From Chitinophagaceae bacterium (GTDB lineage Bacteria > Bacteroidota > Bacteroidia > Chitinophagales > UBA10324), in NCBI GenBank assembly GCA_016704325.1, contig JADJAG010000008.1, positions 1,054,001 to 1,118,000 of the forward strand: a stretch of DNA of 64,000 bases, read 5' to 3'. The notes under the pieces were generated by a model that was given only the letters and a program-made list of their open reading frames with translations, was not told the origin of the DNA and did not search any database. A program made the translations under genes and the position numbers. Below are positions 27,196-36,047 of this stretch, piece by piece (within the stretch, counting starts at the first letter, position 1; every line of letters starts with the position of its first letter).

Positions 27196-28260
27196 ATGTC
27201 ACAGAACTCATTTTTACTCTATGGTGCCAATGGATATACCGGCACCTTGATAGCCCGGTTTGCCGCGCAATATCAGCTTCAACCAATACTTGCAGGCAGA
27301 ACGAAAGATAAGATTGAAACACTGGCTACTGCATTAAAACTTCCTTACAAAATATTTGACATAAACGATACAAAGGAGTTGTTGGCTGCCTTGCGTTCAG
27401 TGAAACTGGTAGTAAATGCGGCGGGGCCATTCGTCTTCACTGCCGATCAGATGGTAAAAGCCTGTTTGCAAACGGGAACCCATTACATCGATATAAATGG
27501 CGACATAGATGTGTTTGAACAAATAAAAAGTTTTGATGCAGCAGCAAAGGAAGCAGGCATTATGCTTTTGCCCGGTGCAGGCTTTGATGTGGTTCCTACG
27601 GATTGCCTGGCGCTTTTTCTAAAATCGTTACTTCCCGATGCCAATAGCCTCAAGCTGGCATTTGCAACTTTAGGTGGAGCCATTTCACATGGTACGGCAA
27701 TGTCCATGTTACTTAAACTTGGAAAGGGTGGCGCTGTGCGGAAGGAAGGCAAAATAGTTCGTCTTCCTTTAGGTCAAAAAAGCATGACGGTTGATTTTGG
27801 GATGAAAAAAATATTTGTGATGAGCATTCCCTGGGGTGATGTTTCCACTGCCTATCATACAACCGCTATTCCGGATATTGAAGCTTATACCAGTATCAAG
27901 CCATGGATACACAGATTATTAAAACTTCAGTATTTATTCAACCCATTATTAAAGACTTCCCTGGTAAGAAATTATATCGCTAAAAAAATAAATAGCAGGC
28001 CGGCGGGGCCAACGGATGCAATGCGTGAAAAAGCAATCAGCCTTGTCTGGGGTATGGCGAAGAATGCAAACAATCAAACAGTAACAGCCAGGTTACGAGG
28101 TCCGGAAGGTTATACCCTGACAGCAATAGCCACCTTATTGATAGCTAAAAAAGTGCTGGACGGAAACATTACCGCGGGATACCAGACACCTGCCGGAAAA
28201 TATGGAGCAGACCTGGTTTTGGAAATTCCCGGCGTAAGCAGGGAAATAGTTACTGACTAA
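27196..28260 (+). CDS. Saccharopine dehydrogenase-like NAD(P)-binding oxidoreductase (trans-acting enoyl reductase type)
   Basis: A 354-residue protein with a Rossmann start FLLYGANGYTGTLIARFAAQ, VVNAAGPFVFTADQMVKACLQTGTHYIDINGDIDVF and LLPGAGFDVVPTDCLALFLK. These are the marks of the saccharopine-dehydrogenase-like family that includes mycobacterial trans-acting enoyl reductases. The substrate is not indicated; a lipid is plausible. The ATG at 27196 fits the family N-terminus. It is followed 76 bases later by an FAD-linked oxidase gene on the same strand. Confidence 0.85.
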   Translation: MSQNSFLLYGANGYTGTLIARFAAQYQLQPILAGRTKDKIETLATALKLPYKIFDINDTKELLAALRSVKLVVNAAGPFVFTADQMVKACLQTGTHYIDINGDIDVFEQIKSFDAAAKEAGIMLLPGAGFDVVPTDCLALFLKSLLPDANSLKLAFATLGGAISHGTAMSMLLKLGKGGAVRKEGKIVRLPLGQKSMTVDFGMKKIFVMSIPWGDVSTAYHTTAIPDIEAYTSIKPWIHRLLKLQYLFNPLLKTSLVRNYIAKKINSRPAGPTDAMREKAISLVWGMAKNANNQTVTARLRGPEGYTLTAIATLLIAKKVLDGNITAGYQTPAGKYGADLVLEIPGVSREIVTD

Positions 28261-28275
28261 ACTTTTGTTTTCATA

Positions 28276-28283
28276 TACATTTG
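28276..28283 (+). promoter_or_regulatory. -7 promoter element (TACATTTG) before the FAD-linked oxidase
   Basis: TACATTTG matches TAnnTTTG, 53 bases before the ATG at 28337. No well-spaced -33 TTTG is seen. Confidence 0.45.
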
Positions 28284-28336
28284 CAATCTTTAAATACAGG
28301 CACCGTCATTAGCAGTTTTCAACTATTTCTACATTA

Positions 28337-29743
28337 ATGGCTTTTAAGAGAATTACTTCTGAAGATATCAGTCACTTTCAGGCTATCTGTGGTGAGGGCT
28401 TTGTGATGACTGATCCTGAATCATTGAGCCATTACAGCCATGATGAAACGGAGGATTTGAAATTTATTCCGGAGGTTGTAGTCAAGCCGGAATCTGCTCT
28501 GGAAATCAGTGCGATACTCTCCTATTGTCATCAGCAAAAGATCAGTGTGACGCCACGTGCGGCAGGCACAGGACTTAGCGGAGGGGCATTACCTGTTTAT
28601 GGCGGCGTGATACTATCCATCGAGCGGCTGAATAAGATTCTGCTAATTGACGAACGCAATTACCAGGTAACCGTAGAGCCTGGTGTAATCACGCAGGTGT
28701 TGCAGGAAGCTGTGAAAGAAAAGGGGTTGTTTTATCCGCCCGATCCGGCAAGCAGAGGATCCTGTTTTATTGGAGGTAACATTGCAGAAAATTCAGGTGG
28801 GCCCAAAGCCGTTAAATATGGTGTGGTAAAAGATTATGTATTAAACCTGGAATTGGTTTTACCTACCGGTGAAATAATTATGACGGGAGCGAATGTGTTA
28901 AAAAATGCAACGGGCTATAACCTGACCCAATTAATTGTCGGTAGTGAAGGCACATTGGGAATAGTGACCAGGATTGTGCTCCGACTGCTGCCACATCCGC
29001 AATATGACCTGCTCATGCTGGTTCCTTTTAAGAGTGCATTACAAGCCTGTGAAACGGTGAATGCTGTTTTTACGGCGGGCATTATTCCATCGGCCATGGA
29101 GTTCATGGAAAGGGATGCCATAGACTATACCATGAAATTTGCAGATGTGCAACATCTTTCTATAGCTGATGATGTGCAGGCGCATTTGCTGATTGAAGTT
29201 GATGGTAATGACCCTGATCAACTGTTTAAAGAAATGGAGCGGATCACCGAAGTGGTAAGTCTCTTTGATATTGGTGAAATACTGTTTGCAGAGTCTGCAC
29301 AACAAAAAGCAGACTTGTGGCGCATGCGGCGCAGTGTAGCTGAAGCGGTGAAGTCCAATTCTATCTATAAAGAGGAAGATACGGTGGTACCGAGAGCAGA
29401 ATTACCCCGATTGCTGGAAGGAGTAAAAAAGATTGGCGCTGCCTATGGATTTAAATCGGTTTGTTACGGGCATGCAGGCGATGGCAATCTTCATGTGAAT
29501 ATAATACGCGGTGAAATGGATGAAGCGAGCTGGAATGAAGTTTTGCCAAAGGGTATTCGTAAGATATTCGAACTCTGCGTGCAGCTTGGCGGAACCCTTT
29601 CAGGTGAACATGGCATTGGCTGGGTGCAAAAGGACTATATGGATATTGCCTTTAACAAGAAACAACTTGATCTCATGCAGCAGATTAAAGCGGTTTTCGA
29701 TCCTAATGGTATCATGAACCCGGGCAAGATCTTTGCTAATTAA
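28337..29743 (+). CDS. FAD-binding oxidase, GlcD/D-lactate dehydrogenase type
   Basis: A 468-residue flavoprotein. The FAD-binding PCMH domain (about residues 35-215) has SVTPRAAGTGLSGGALPVYGGVILS and NIAENSGGPKAVKYGVVKDYVL. The C-terminal oxidase domain has VCYGHAGDGNLHVNII, with GTLSGEHGIGWVQKDYM near the end. This is the GlcD/Dld/D-2-hydroxyglutarate dehydrogenase family, which oxidises D-2-hydroxyacids. glcE and glcF partners are not adjacent, so a stand-alone D-lactate or D-2-hydroxyglutarate dehydrogenase is as likely as glycolate oxidase. Confidence 0.9.
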   Translation: MAFKRITSEDISHFQAICGEGFVMTDPESLSHYSHDETEDLKFIPEVVVKPESALEISAILSYCHQQKISVTPRAAGTGLSGGALPVYGGVILSIERLNKILLIDERNYQVTVEPGVITQVLQEAVKEKGLFYPPDPASRGSCFIGGNIAENSGGPKAVKYGVVKDYVLNLELVLPTGEIIMTGANVLKNATGYNLTQLIVGSEGTLGIVTRIVLRLLPHPQYDLLMLVPFKSALQACETVNAVFTAGIIPSAMEFMERDAIDYTMKFADVQHLSIADDVQAHLLIEVDGNDPDQLFKEMERITEVVSLFDIGEILFAESAQQKADLWRMRRSVAEAVKSNSIYKEEDTVVPRAELPRLLEGVKKIGAAYGFKSVCYGHAGDGNLHVNIIRGEMDEASWNEVLPKGIRKIFELCVQLGGTLSGEHGIGWVQKDYMDIAFNKKQLDLMQQIKAVFDPNGIMNPGKIFAN

Positions 29744-29780
29744 TTTAATTACTTTTACACACGTAACTTATTCATTCGTT

Positions 29781-30350
29781 ATGCTGAAGTTCGCACGATT
29801 CACACTTCCTGTTTTGCTGTTCCTCTGCCTCTGGACCGTTGTAACAGCGCAGCATTCCACTACTGCAAACAAACCACAGATTCCATTTAAAGACAGGATT
29901 TTCGTGGGTGGTAACCTGGGCCTGACTTTTGGTACAATTACCAACATTGAAATTGCGCCTCTTATCGGGTACATGCTCACTCCAAGCTGGTCTGCAGGCG
30001 TTGGTGTCAGGTATTCCTATTACCAGGATAATTACTATAACCCGCCATACAAAACCAATATTTACGGTGGCCTGGTATTCAGCCGTTACATTATCTACAA
30101 GGGATTATTTGCTGAATTCAATTTTGAAGGAAATAACTATGAAGTCTATAAACTGGTAGACCCTATTAATGGGGTGTATGCGGCAGAAAGAGAATGGATC
30201 CCTTCTTTGTTGTTGGGAGGCGGTTACTCACAACCCATAGGTGGTAATTCCGCTTTCTTCATCAGTATATTATATGATGTGTTGCAAAATCAGTACAGCC
30301 CTTATTATGGAGTTCCTGTTATTCGTGCCGGGTTTGGAATTGGTTTGTAA
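29781..30350 (+). CDS. Outer membrane beta-barrel protein
   Basis: A 189-residue exported protein with a signal peptide (LKFARFTLPVLLFLCLW, cleavage after VVTAQ) and a small barrel. Strands include RIFVGGNLGLTFGTITNIEIAPLIGYML, SAGVGVRYSYYQDNYY and VIRAGFGIGL at the end. It resembles the many small OmpW/porin-like barrels of Bacteroidota with no assigned function. I start at the ATG at 29781; an in-frame ATG at 29733 overlaps the preceding gene. Confidence 0.75.
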   Translation: MLKFARFTLPVLLFLCLWTVVTAQHSTTANKPQIPFKDRIFVGGNLGLTFGTITNIEIAPLIGYMLTPSWSAGVGVRYSYYQDNYYNPPYKTNIYGGLVFSRYIIYKGLFAEFNFEGNNYEVYKLVDPINGVYAAEREWIPSLLLGGGYSQPIGGNSAFFISILYDVLQNQYSPYYGVPVIRAGFGIGL

Positions 30351-30363
30351 TTTGAGCAGCTAC

Positions 30364-30390
30364 TCAATAATCGAAGATTCAATAATCGAA
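30364..30390. repeat. 12-bp direct repeat TCAATAATCGAA, two copies
   Basis: TCAATAATCGAA occurs at 30364-30375 and 30379-30390. It is followed by degenerate ACGGAT-like units to 30425. It looks like a simple intergenic repeat. Confidence 0.5.
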
Positions 30391-30622
30391 CACGGATAAT
30401 ACAGATCGAACTGATTTTTACGGATGTAAATTTTACATGACGATATATGCGGTTACGGTGTCCGTATGGAAGATGAGGCTTGCATCGATACAATAGCGTC
30501 TTCATTTGTGAATATCAGTTAAATCCTTGTCGCTCATATGCTGTTTATTTATTCCCCTGAGAAGTTACTAATGAGCTTAATACTTATTATTGCTATTTAT
30601 GCAAAATCATCCGTTTAGACGA

Positions 30623-30653
30623 TTGCTCTTGTTTGACCTACACTATACATTTG
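30623..30653 (+). promoter_or_regulatory. Isolated promoter-like pair in a long intergenic region
   Basis: TTG (30623-30625) and TACATTTG (30646-30653), 20 bases apart, fit the Bacteroidota promoter layout. The next large gene starts at 31037, so this would give a leader of about 380 bases or a separate small transcript. Confidence 0.4.
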
Positions 30654-30664
30654 CAGCGCATTCC

Positions 30665-30727
30665 ATGAATAATGATACCAAATCTGGATGTCTGAAGCTT
30701 TTAATCCCAGCATTCCATTACACCTGA
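30665..30727 (+). CDS. Possible 20-codon small ORF
   Basis: An ATG 12 bases after the promoter-like TACATTTG opens a 20-codon frame (MNNDTKSGCLKLLIPAFHYT). There is no family evidence. It is listed only because of its position. The rest of 30391-31036 shows no gene. Confidence 0.15.
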   Translation: MNNDTKSGCLKLLIPAFHYT

Positions 30728-31036
30728 TAATCGTAAAATAGTTTTATCATTGTTGTGCTGCATTGTTGCTAATGTATGAGGTGACTTGTTAATTACGGCA
30801 GCAGTAATATTATATAGAAGCAAAATTTATAAAAACAGTACAAAAAGTTTGTAAATTATACTTCACACTGATTTGTTAAAACAATATAGTCACTTGACCG
30901 GATCACTACCGGAATAATCTAAGTGAACCATTTTCCTTAAACTGCTTAATTTTTTCGTGAACTTGTTTAATAATTGCATACTGTCAGCAGTCAATTTGAA
31001 ACTTTTAACTATTTTCATTCCTACAATAAAACCACT

Positions 31037-32803
31037 ATGAACGATTACAAGCGCATTTTTGATATCATCTACTACCAGCAAAAGAACTTTGTAAAAGCCG
31101 ACAGCCTTAATGCTAAAGTTGATGGCAAGTGGGTTCACTACAATACCCATGATGTGGTGGACAATATGAACAGTGTAAGCATGGCGTTACTTGGCAGTGG
31201 TATTCAAAAGGGAGATGCCATTTCCATAGTAGGAAATAACCGGCCTGAATGGAACTTTGTAGACCTTGGCATCATGCAGGTAGGTGCTGTTACCGTTCCA
31301 ATATACCCGACGATCAGCGAGGAAGACTATGTGTATATCATGAACAATGCAGAGGTGAAGATGCTGTTCGTATCATCGAAAGAGTTGTATGAAAAAATGG
31401 TACGCATAAAGAGCAGGATACCCACCTTGCAGGAAATTTTCACTTTCGATCTGGTGGAAGGTGCGATTCACTGGAAAGAATTCCTGAAAAGAGCGATCCA
31501 TAGTGATATTCGGGATGTAATGAAGATCAGTCCCACTATCGATCAGCATGACCTTGCCTGTATGATTTATACATCAGGCACAACCGGTTTTCCAAAAGGG
31601 GTGATGCTTTCGCATTACAATGTAGTTGAAAATATTAAATCAGTAGATGATGTGTTGCCTATTAATGAAACACATAAGGCTTTGAGTTTTCTTCCATTGA
31701 ATCATGTGTTTGAAAAGTTGGTAATCTATTGTTATTTTATGAAAGGGGTTTCCGTTTACTATGCCGAAAGTATTGAAACCATTGGTGATAATCTCCGGGA
31801 GATTAAGCCACATTTCTTCACCTGTGTTCCGCGTTTGCTGGAAAAAGTTTATGAGCGCATCGTGAGTAAAGGACTTGAGTTAAAAGGTGTAAAAAAAGGA
31901 TTGTTCTTTTGGGCGCTTCGGCTTGGTGAGCGTTGGGATAATCAAAAAGATCAAGGCACATGGTATAATATGCAATTGAAGCTGGCGAAGAAGTTGATCT
32001 TCAGTAAATGGAAAGAAGCATTGGGTGGAAATATATTCGCCATTTGTTCAGGAGCGGCACCATTGAATGCTAAAATTGGAAAAGTATTTACTGCTGCCGG
32101 CATCACCATCATGGAAGGATACGGACTTACTGAAACATCACCTGTCATTTCAGTGAATGGATACAAGATGTCAGAAAATATGCTCGGTTCCGTCGGACCG
32201 GTGGTTCGCAATGTGCAGGTAAAAATTGCAGAAGATGGTGAGATACTCTGCAAAGGTCCAAATGTTATGTTGGGATATTACAAGCTTCCTGATAAGACAG
32301 CAGAAGCTATTGATAAAGATGGATGGTTTCACACCGGTGATATTGGTGAGTTTGTAGATAATAAATTCCTGAAAATCACAGACCGCAAGAAGGAGCTTTT
32401 TAAAACTTCCGGAGGGAAATATGTTGCACCACAACCACTTGAAAATAAGTTCAAGGAATCATTCTTTGTTGAACAGATGATGGTAATCGGCGATGCCCGT
32501 AAGTTTGTTTCCGCCCTGATTGTACCCTCTTATGTAAACCTCAAGTCATGGTGCGAAAAGAGCGGGATTACCTGCAAGTCTAATGAAGAAATGATTTGCA
32601 ATGCACAAGTATTGGAAAAGTATCAGCAGGTAGTTGATGAAAAGAACAAAGAGTTCGGACATACTGATCAGATCAAGAGATTCAGGCTGATGCCGGAAGA
32701 ATGGACGGTTCCGGGAGGACAGCTTACGCCCACTATGAAACTGAAACGGAAAGTGATTATTGAAAAGTACCGTGATATAATTGAAAGCATGTATCAGGAT
32801 TAG
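31037..32803 (+). CDS. Long-chain acyl-CoA synthetase
   Basis: A 588-residue adenylate-forming enzyme that activates fatty acids to acyl-CoA. The P-loop-like motif is MIYTSGTTGFPKGVMLSH (about residue 177), GYGLTETSPVISVNG follows, and GWFHTGDIGEFVDNKFLKITDRKKELFKTSGGKYVAPQPLE is the C-terminal hinge region. It belongs to the FadD/ACSL branch without membrane segments. The ATG at 31037 fits the family; an ATG at 30974 would add 21 residues of unlike composition. It would feed the fadN-fadA-fadE cluster 8 kb downstream. Confidence 0.92.
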   Translation: MNDYKRIFDIIYYQQKNFVKADSLNAKVDGKWVHYNTHDVVDNMNSVSMALLGSGIQKGDAISIVGNNRPEWNFVDLGIMQVGAVTVPIYPTISEEDYVYIMNNAEVKMLFVSSKELYEKMVRIKSRIPTLQEIFTFDLVEGAIHWKEFLKRAIHSDIRDVMKISPTIDQHDLACMIYTSGTTGFPKGVMLSHYNVVENIKSVDDVLPINETHKALSFLPLNHVFEKLVIYCYFMKGVSVYYAESIETIGDNLREIKPHFFTCVPRLLEKVYERIVSKGLELKGVKKGLFFWALRLGERWDNQKDQGTWYNMQLKLAKKLIFSKWKEALGGNIFAICSGAAPLNAKIGKVFTAAGITIMEGYGLTETSPVISVNGYKMSENMLGSVGPVVRNVQVKIAEDGEILCKGPNVMLGYYKLPDKTAEAIDKDGWFHTGDIGEFVDNKFLKITDRKKELFKTSGGKYVAPQPLENKFKESFFVEQMMVIGDARKFVSALIVPSYVNLKSWCEKSGITCKSNEEMICNAQVLEKYQQVVDEKNKEFGHTDQIKRFRLMPEEWTVPGGQLTPTMKLKRKVIIEKYRDIIESMYQD

Positions 32804-32930
32804 ATGAACCTGAGCTTACCTATTTTGAAAAGAATTCCTGTGCAGCACTTCATCAGGGCTAAAGTATTGTATGTTTTGTACTGCACAATTTGGGTAAGGT
32901 AAACCAGTCAGAGGCTGATTGCCAACATCA

Positions 32931-34640
32931 CTAATCTCTGCCCCTGCTGGCCGCAAACAAGTGATTATGGGCCAGTGAAAGCATTCCCCCTGAGACATTT
33001 TTTGCTTTGAAGCCATTTTGCAAAAGTATTCTCGTAGCAAGGTATGCACGTTGACCTGACCGGCAAATCACATGAATGTCCTTGTCGTGCGGCAGTTCGT
33101 TCATACGACCGCGTAGTTCACCTAATGGAATATTGACGGAACCCGGAATATTTTCAACAGCCAGTTCAATCACATCACGAACATCGAGGATGAAACCCTC
33201 TTTAGCCTCCGGCCAGTGGCTGACGGGCATATCACCACGTAACACATCTGCTGCCACCATGCCTGCGAAGTTTACGGGATCTTTCGCGCTGCCAAATTGC
33301 GGGGCATAACAGAGTTCCGCTTCTTCCAAATCATAGATGGTTGCTCCCATTTGCAACATCCCCGCGACCACGCTGATTCGTTTATCTACTCCATCTACGC
33401 CGAGCGCCTGTGCGCCAAGCAGGCGCCCATCCGATTTGCGAAAGAGTATTTTCATCGCAACCGGTTTAGCACCCGGATAATATCCAGCATGAGAATTGGG
33501 GTAGAGGTAGATTTTTTCATAGTCTATATCATTACGTCTCTTCAACGTTTTTTCACTGACACCTGTCCAGGCAATTGCCCCGCCAAACAATCCAACAATC
33601 GCTGTACCCTGAGTGCCGCGGAAACGGGAATTGCGGCCTGCAATCACATCAGCCACGATGCGGCCTTGCCGGTTGGCCGGACCTGCCAATGCAATCAGGC
33701 CCCATTCACCTGTTACAAAATCTTTTACCTCTACTGCATCTCCCACGGCAAAAATATCATGATCACTTGTACGCATTTGATCATCAACCCTGATGCCGCC
33801 CTTCTCTCCTATTGTTAGCCCTGCGGTTTTGGCCAATGTTGTATCAGGACGCACACCCAAAGCAAGGATGACAATGTCAGCCGGATAGATTTTTCCGGAC
33901 TTGGTTTGTACCTCAATGGCACCGCCGTCAGTTTTCCTGAAACCACTTACACCATCACCCAAGGCAAGGTGCACGCCATGCATTTTCAATAGATCTTCCA
34001 CCATGCTTGCATGCTCATTATCCACCGGTGGTAAAACATGGTCAAGCATTTCAACAAGAGTGACATCAAAACCACGGTGAACCAGGTTTTCAACCATTTC
34101 AAGCCCTATAAAACCTCCGCCTATCACTACAGCACGTGTCTTGGGCCGGAGTACCTGAAACCCGGAATATTTATACATGCCTGACAGGAATGGATTACCC
34201 TTTTCAATCCATTCATTAATCGTTCTTGCATCCGGGACTGTTCTTATATGAAATATGCCAGGAAGGTCGATGCCAGGCAATGGCGGACGAACAGAAACTG
34301 CACCCGGTGAAAGCACCAATTTATCATAAACTTGTGTGGATACTTCGCCCGTAATTGTATTGCGCAGTCTGACCGATTTTTCCTTTGTCGAAATTTCTAG
34401 CGCCTCACAATTCGTGCGCACTTCAATATTAAACATGGACTTAAACATTTGCACACTGCCAAGCAGCAAACTCGATTCCTTTTCAATTACGCCACCAACA
34501 TGGTAAGGCAGTCCACAGTTGGCATAGGATACATAGGGACCTTTTTCCACCATGAGTATTTCAGCCTGTTCATCTAGCCTCCGAAGACGGGCAGCGCAGG
34601 AGGCTCCGCCGGCTACACCACCAATTATGATAACTTTCAT
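32931..34640 (-). CDS. CoA-disulfide reductase fused to a rhodanese domain
   Basis: A 569-residue flavoenzyme. KVIIIGGVAGGASCAARLRRL is the FAD loop and the redox-active Cys42 is in YVSYANCGLPY, as in CoA-disulfide reductases that use a single cysteine. RAVVIGGGFIGLEMVENL binds NAD(P)H. After the dimerisation domain (to about 450), a rhodanese domain covers about 465-560 with Cys526 in IHVICRSGQRAY. The fusion (CoADR-Rhd) is known to reduce CoA disulfides, persulfides or polysulfides, so a role in thiol balance or sulfur detoxification is likely. Confidence 0.92.
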   Translation of the reverse strand: MKVIIIGGVAGGASCAARLRRLDEQAEILMVEKGPYVSYANCGLPYHVGGVIEKESSLLLGSVQMFKSMFNIEVRTNCEALEISTKEKSVRLRNTITGEVSTQVYDKLVLSPGAVSVRPPLPGIDLPGIFHIRTVPDARTINEWIEKGNPFLSGMYKYSGFQVLRPKTRAVVIGGGFIGLEMVENLVHRGFDVTLVEMLDHVLPPVDNEHASMVEDLLKMHGVHLALGDGVSGFRKTDGGAIEVQTKSGKIYPADIVILALGVRPDTTLAKTAGLTIGEKGGIRVDDQMRTSDHDIFAVGDAVEVKDFVTGEWGLIALAGPANRQGRIVADVIAGRNSRFRGTQGTAIVGLFGGAIAWTGVSEKTLKRRNDIDYEKIYLYPNSHAGYYPGAKPVAMKILFRKSDGRLLGAQALGVDGVDKRISVVAGMLQMGATIYDLEEAELCYAPQFGSAKDPVNFAGMVAADVLRGDMPVSHWPEAKEGFILDVRDVIELAVENIPGSVNIPLGELRGRMNELPHDKDIHVICRSGQRAYLATRILLQNGFKAKNVSGGMLSLAHNHLFAASRGRD

Positions 34641-34741
34641 GTTATTAATTTTTTGTTATTTATACCACTGCTTGATTAAGTTAACAGCACATTTAGGTTC
34701 AGAAATGACTTGAATCTGCAAGTTGTCACTTATTAAAAAGG

Positions 34742-35350
34742 TCATAACTTTAAAAGAGCTCTTGTCTGATTGTAAATAATTAATAATCCCAGAGCCACCT
34801 GAACCACACCCAGCACAACGCCCAATATGGCAAAGACTAATGCCAGCGGTCTATAGATGTACCTGGTTAGCAGCATAACTACAAGGTTTACAATCATGAT
34901 AGCAAGAACGATGGCACCAACAGTCATTTTCGCATTCATATCAGGGCTAATTGAAAGAAATACGATTAGTGCCGCTATTCCATAGGGTGTAACTATTGAA
35001 GGAAATGCAAGCGGGTTCATGGCCATGCTTAATGTTGGTTCTGCAACAATATCATCATGTGTGGCATGGGTATCAAATTGCTTGATCACATTAAGCAAAG
35101 CCACGAGGAAGAGTATTATTCCACCGGATATTGCAAGTATAGGAATGGGAATACCATAACTTGATATAATCCTTTGGCCAAGAAGCCCTGCAAGCAATAG
35201 TGCTCCTGCTGAATAAAGTGATGCTCTTAACGCTATTTGCTTTGTAAGTGTGGGTGTTGCATTCCTGGTAATTTTCGCAAATGGAGCAATAATCTTAAAT
35301 GGCCCGAGCATCAGGAAAAGAAACGTAAAGATCTGCATTTTGAATTCCAT
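34742..35350 (-). CDS. MarC family integral membrane protein
   Basis: A 202-residue protein with six hydrophobic segments, of the MarC family (inner-membrane proteins of unknown function, once linked wrongly to multiple antibiotic resistance). FLFLMLGPFKIIAPFAKIT at the N-terminus and MAMNPLAFPSIVTPYGIAALIVF in the middle are characteristic. I chose the ATG at 35350, which is preceded by AAAGGAG, an unusually clear ribosome-binding site for this window; a GTG at 35362 is the alternative. Confidence 0.85.
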   Translation of the reverse strand: MEFKMQIFTFLFLMLGPFKIIAPFAKITRNATPTLTKQIALRASLYSAGALLLAGLLGQRIISSYGIPIPILAISGGIILFLVALLNVIKQFDTHATHDDIVAEPTLSMAMNPLAFPSIVTPYGIAALIVFLSISPDMNAKMTVGAIVLAIMIVNLVVMLLTRYIYRPLALVFAILGVVLGVVQVALGLLIIYNQTRALLKL

Positions 35351-35524
35351 CACTCCTTTCACTTTTTAATGATCAAACTATTGCCACATTGTTTCTCATG
35401 CCAGCCAAGATTCATTCTACACCATTGTGAAATTCAATCCGCAGCACCGATTTCTAATCAGCAAAATTCACTTTGTATGAAGTATCATAGTTATGATGAA
35501 AATCATATCGACTGCTATACCCGA

Positions 35525-35840
35525 AGGACTTAAGATGCAAGACTTAAGACGGAGGACTTAGGACTTAGGACGGAGGACTTATGACGGAAGACTTAATTGT
35601 GAAGTTGATGGGTATTTCGTCTGGTCAAATGAACAACAGTGTTTTGATTAAGAATTGTCCTCAATCTTAAGTCATGTCTTGATTCCTGGATCCTGGATCC
35701 TGTGTCTCTTCTTCCGTCTCCCGTCATACAAGTATTTGAGTAAGTGAGTAAAGTAGCGTAGTGATTACAGAATAGCAAGTGATCGGCTTCGCCGCAGCAA
35801 TTTAACCATTTAGCCATTTAACAATTTAACAATTTAACCC
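35525..35840 (+). mobile_element. MITE-like element, copy 3 (composite, ends missing)
   Basis: An AAGACTT/GGAGGACTT-type heptamer array (35525-35595) comes first. A unique segment follows, then an opposite-orientation array (35660-35700) with a GGATCCT pair. After that come TTGAGTAAG units and the conserved core (GTAGTGATTACAGAATAGCA at 35758-35777, GATCGGCTTCGCCGCAG at 35782-35798) with CATTTAAC units. Neither terminal inverted repeat is recognisable. It occupies most of the gap between the MarC and DEAD-box genes. Confidence 0.65.
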
Positions 35841-35878
35841 CCATATATGCAACAGTTTTTATCTTCCGTTAATTAGTT

Positions 35879-35886
35879 TACCTTTG
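35879..35886 (+). promoter_or_regulatory. -7 promoter element (TACCTTTG) of the DEAD-box gene
   Basis: TACCTTTG matches TAnnTTTG and a T-rich stretch lies about 20 bases upstream. The start codon at 36048 implies a leader of about 155 bases. Confidence 0.6.
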
Positions 35887-36047
35887 CAACCATTATAGAG
35901 TTGGACTTCGTCCTGACGATCAAAAGATTTCAATATCTCCTCGCAGATTACTTTCTCCTTCTCACCTAATACGTAGCAAAGCATAATTGCTGATTAGCAA
36001 GGATGAATGGCTTTGCACATTCACGATTAAAAGATCAATACATTAAC

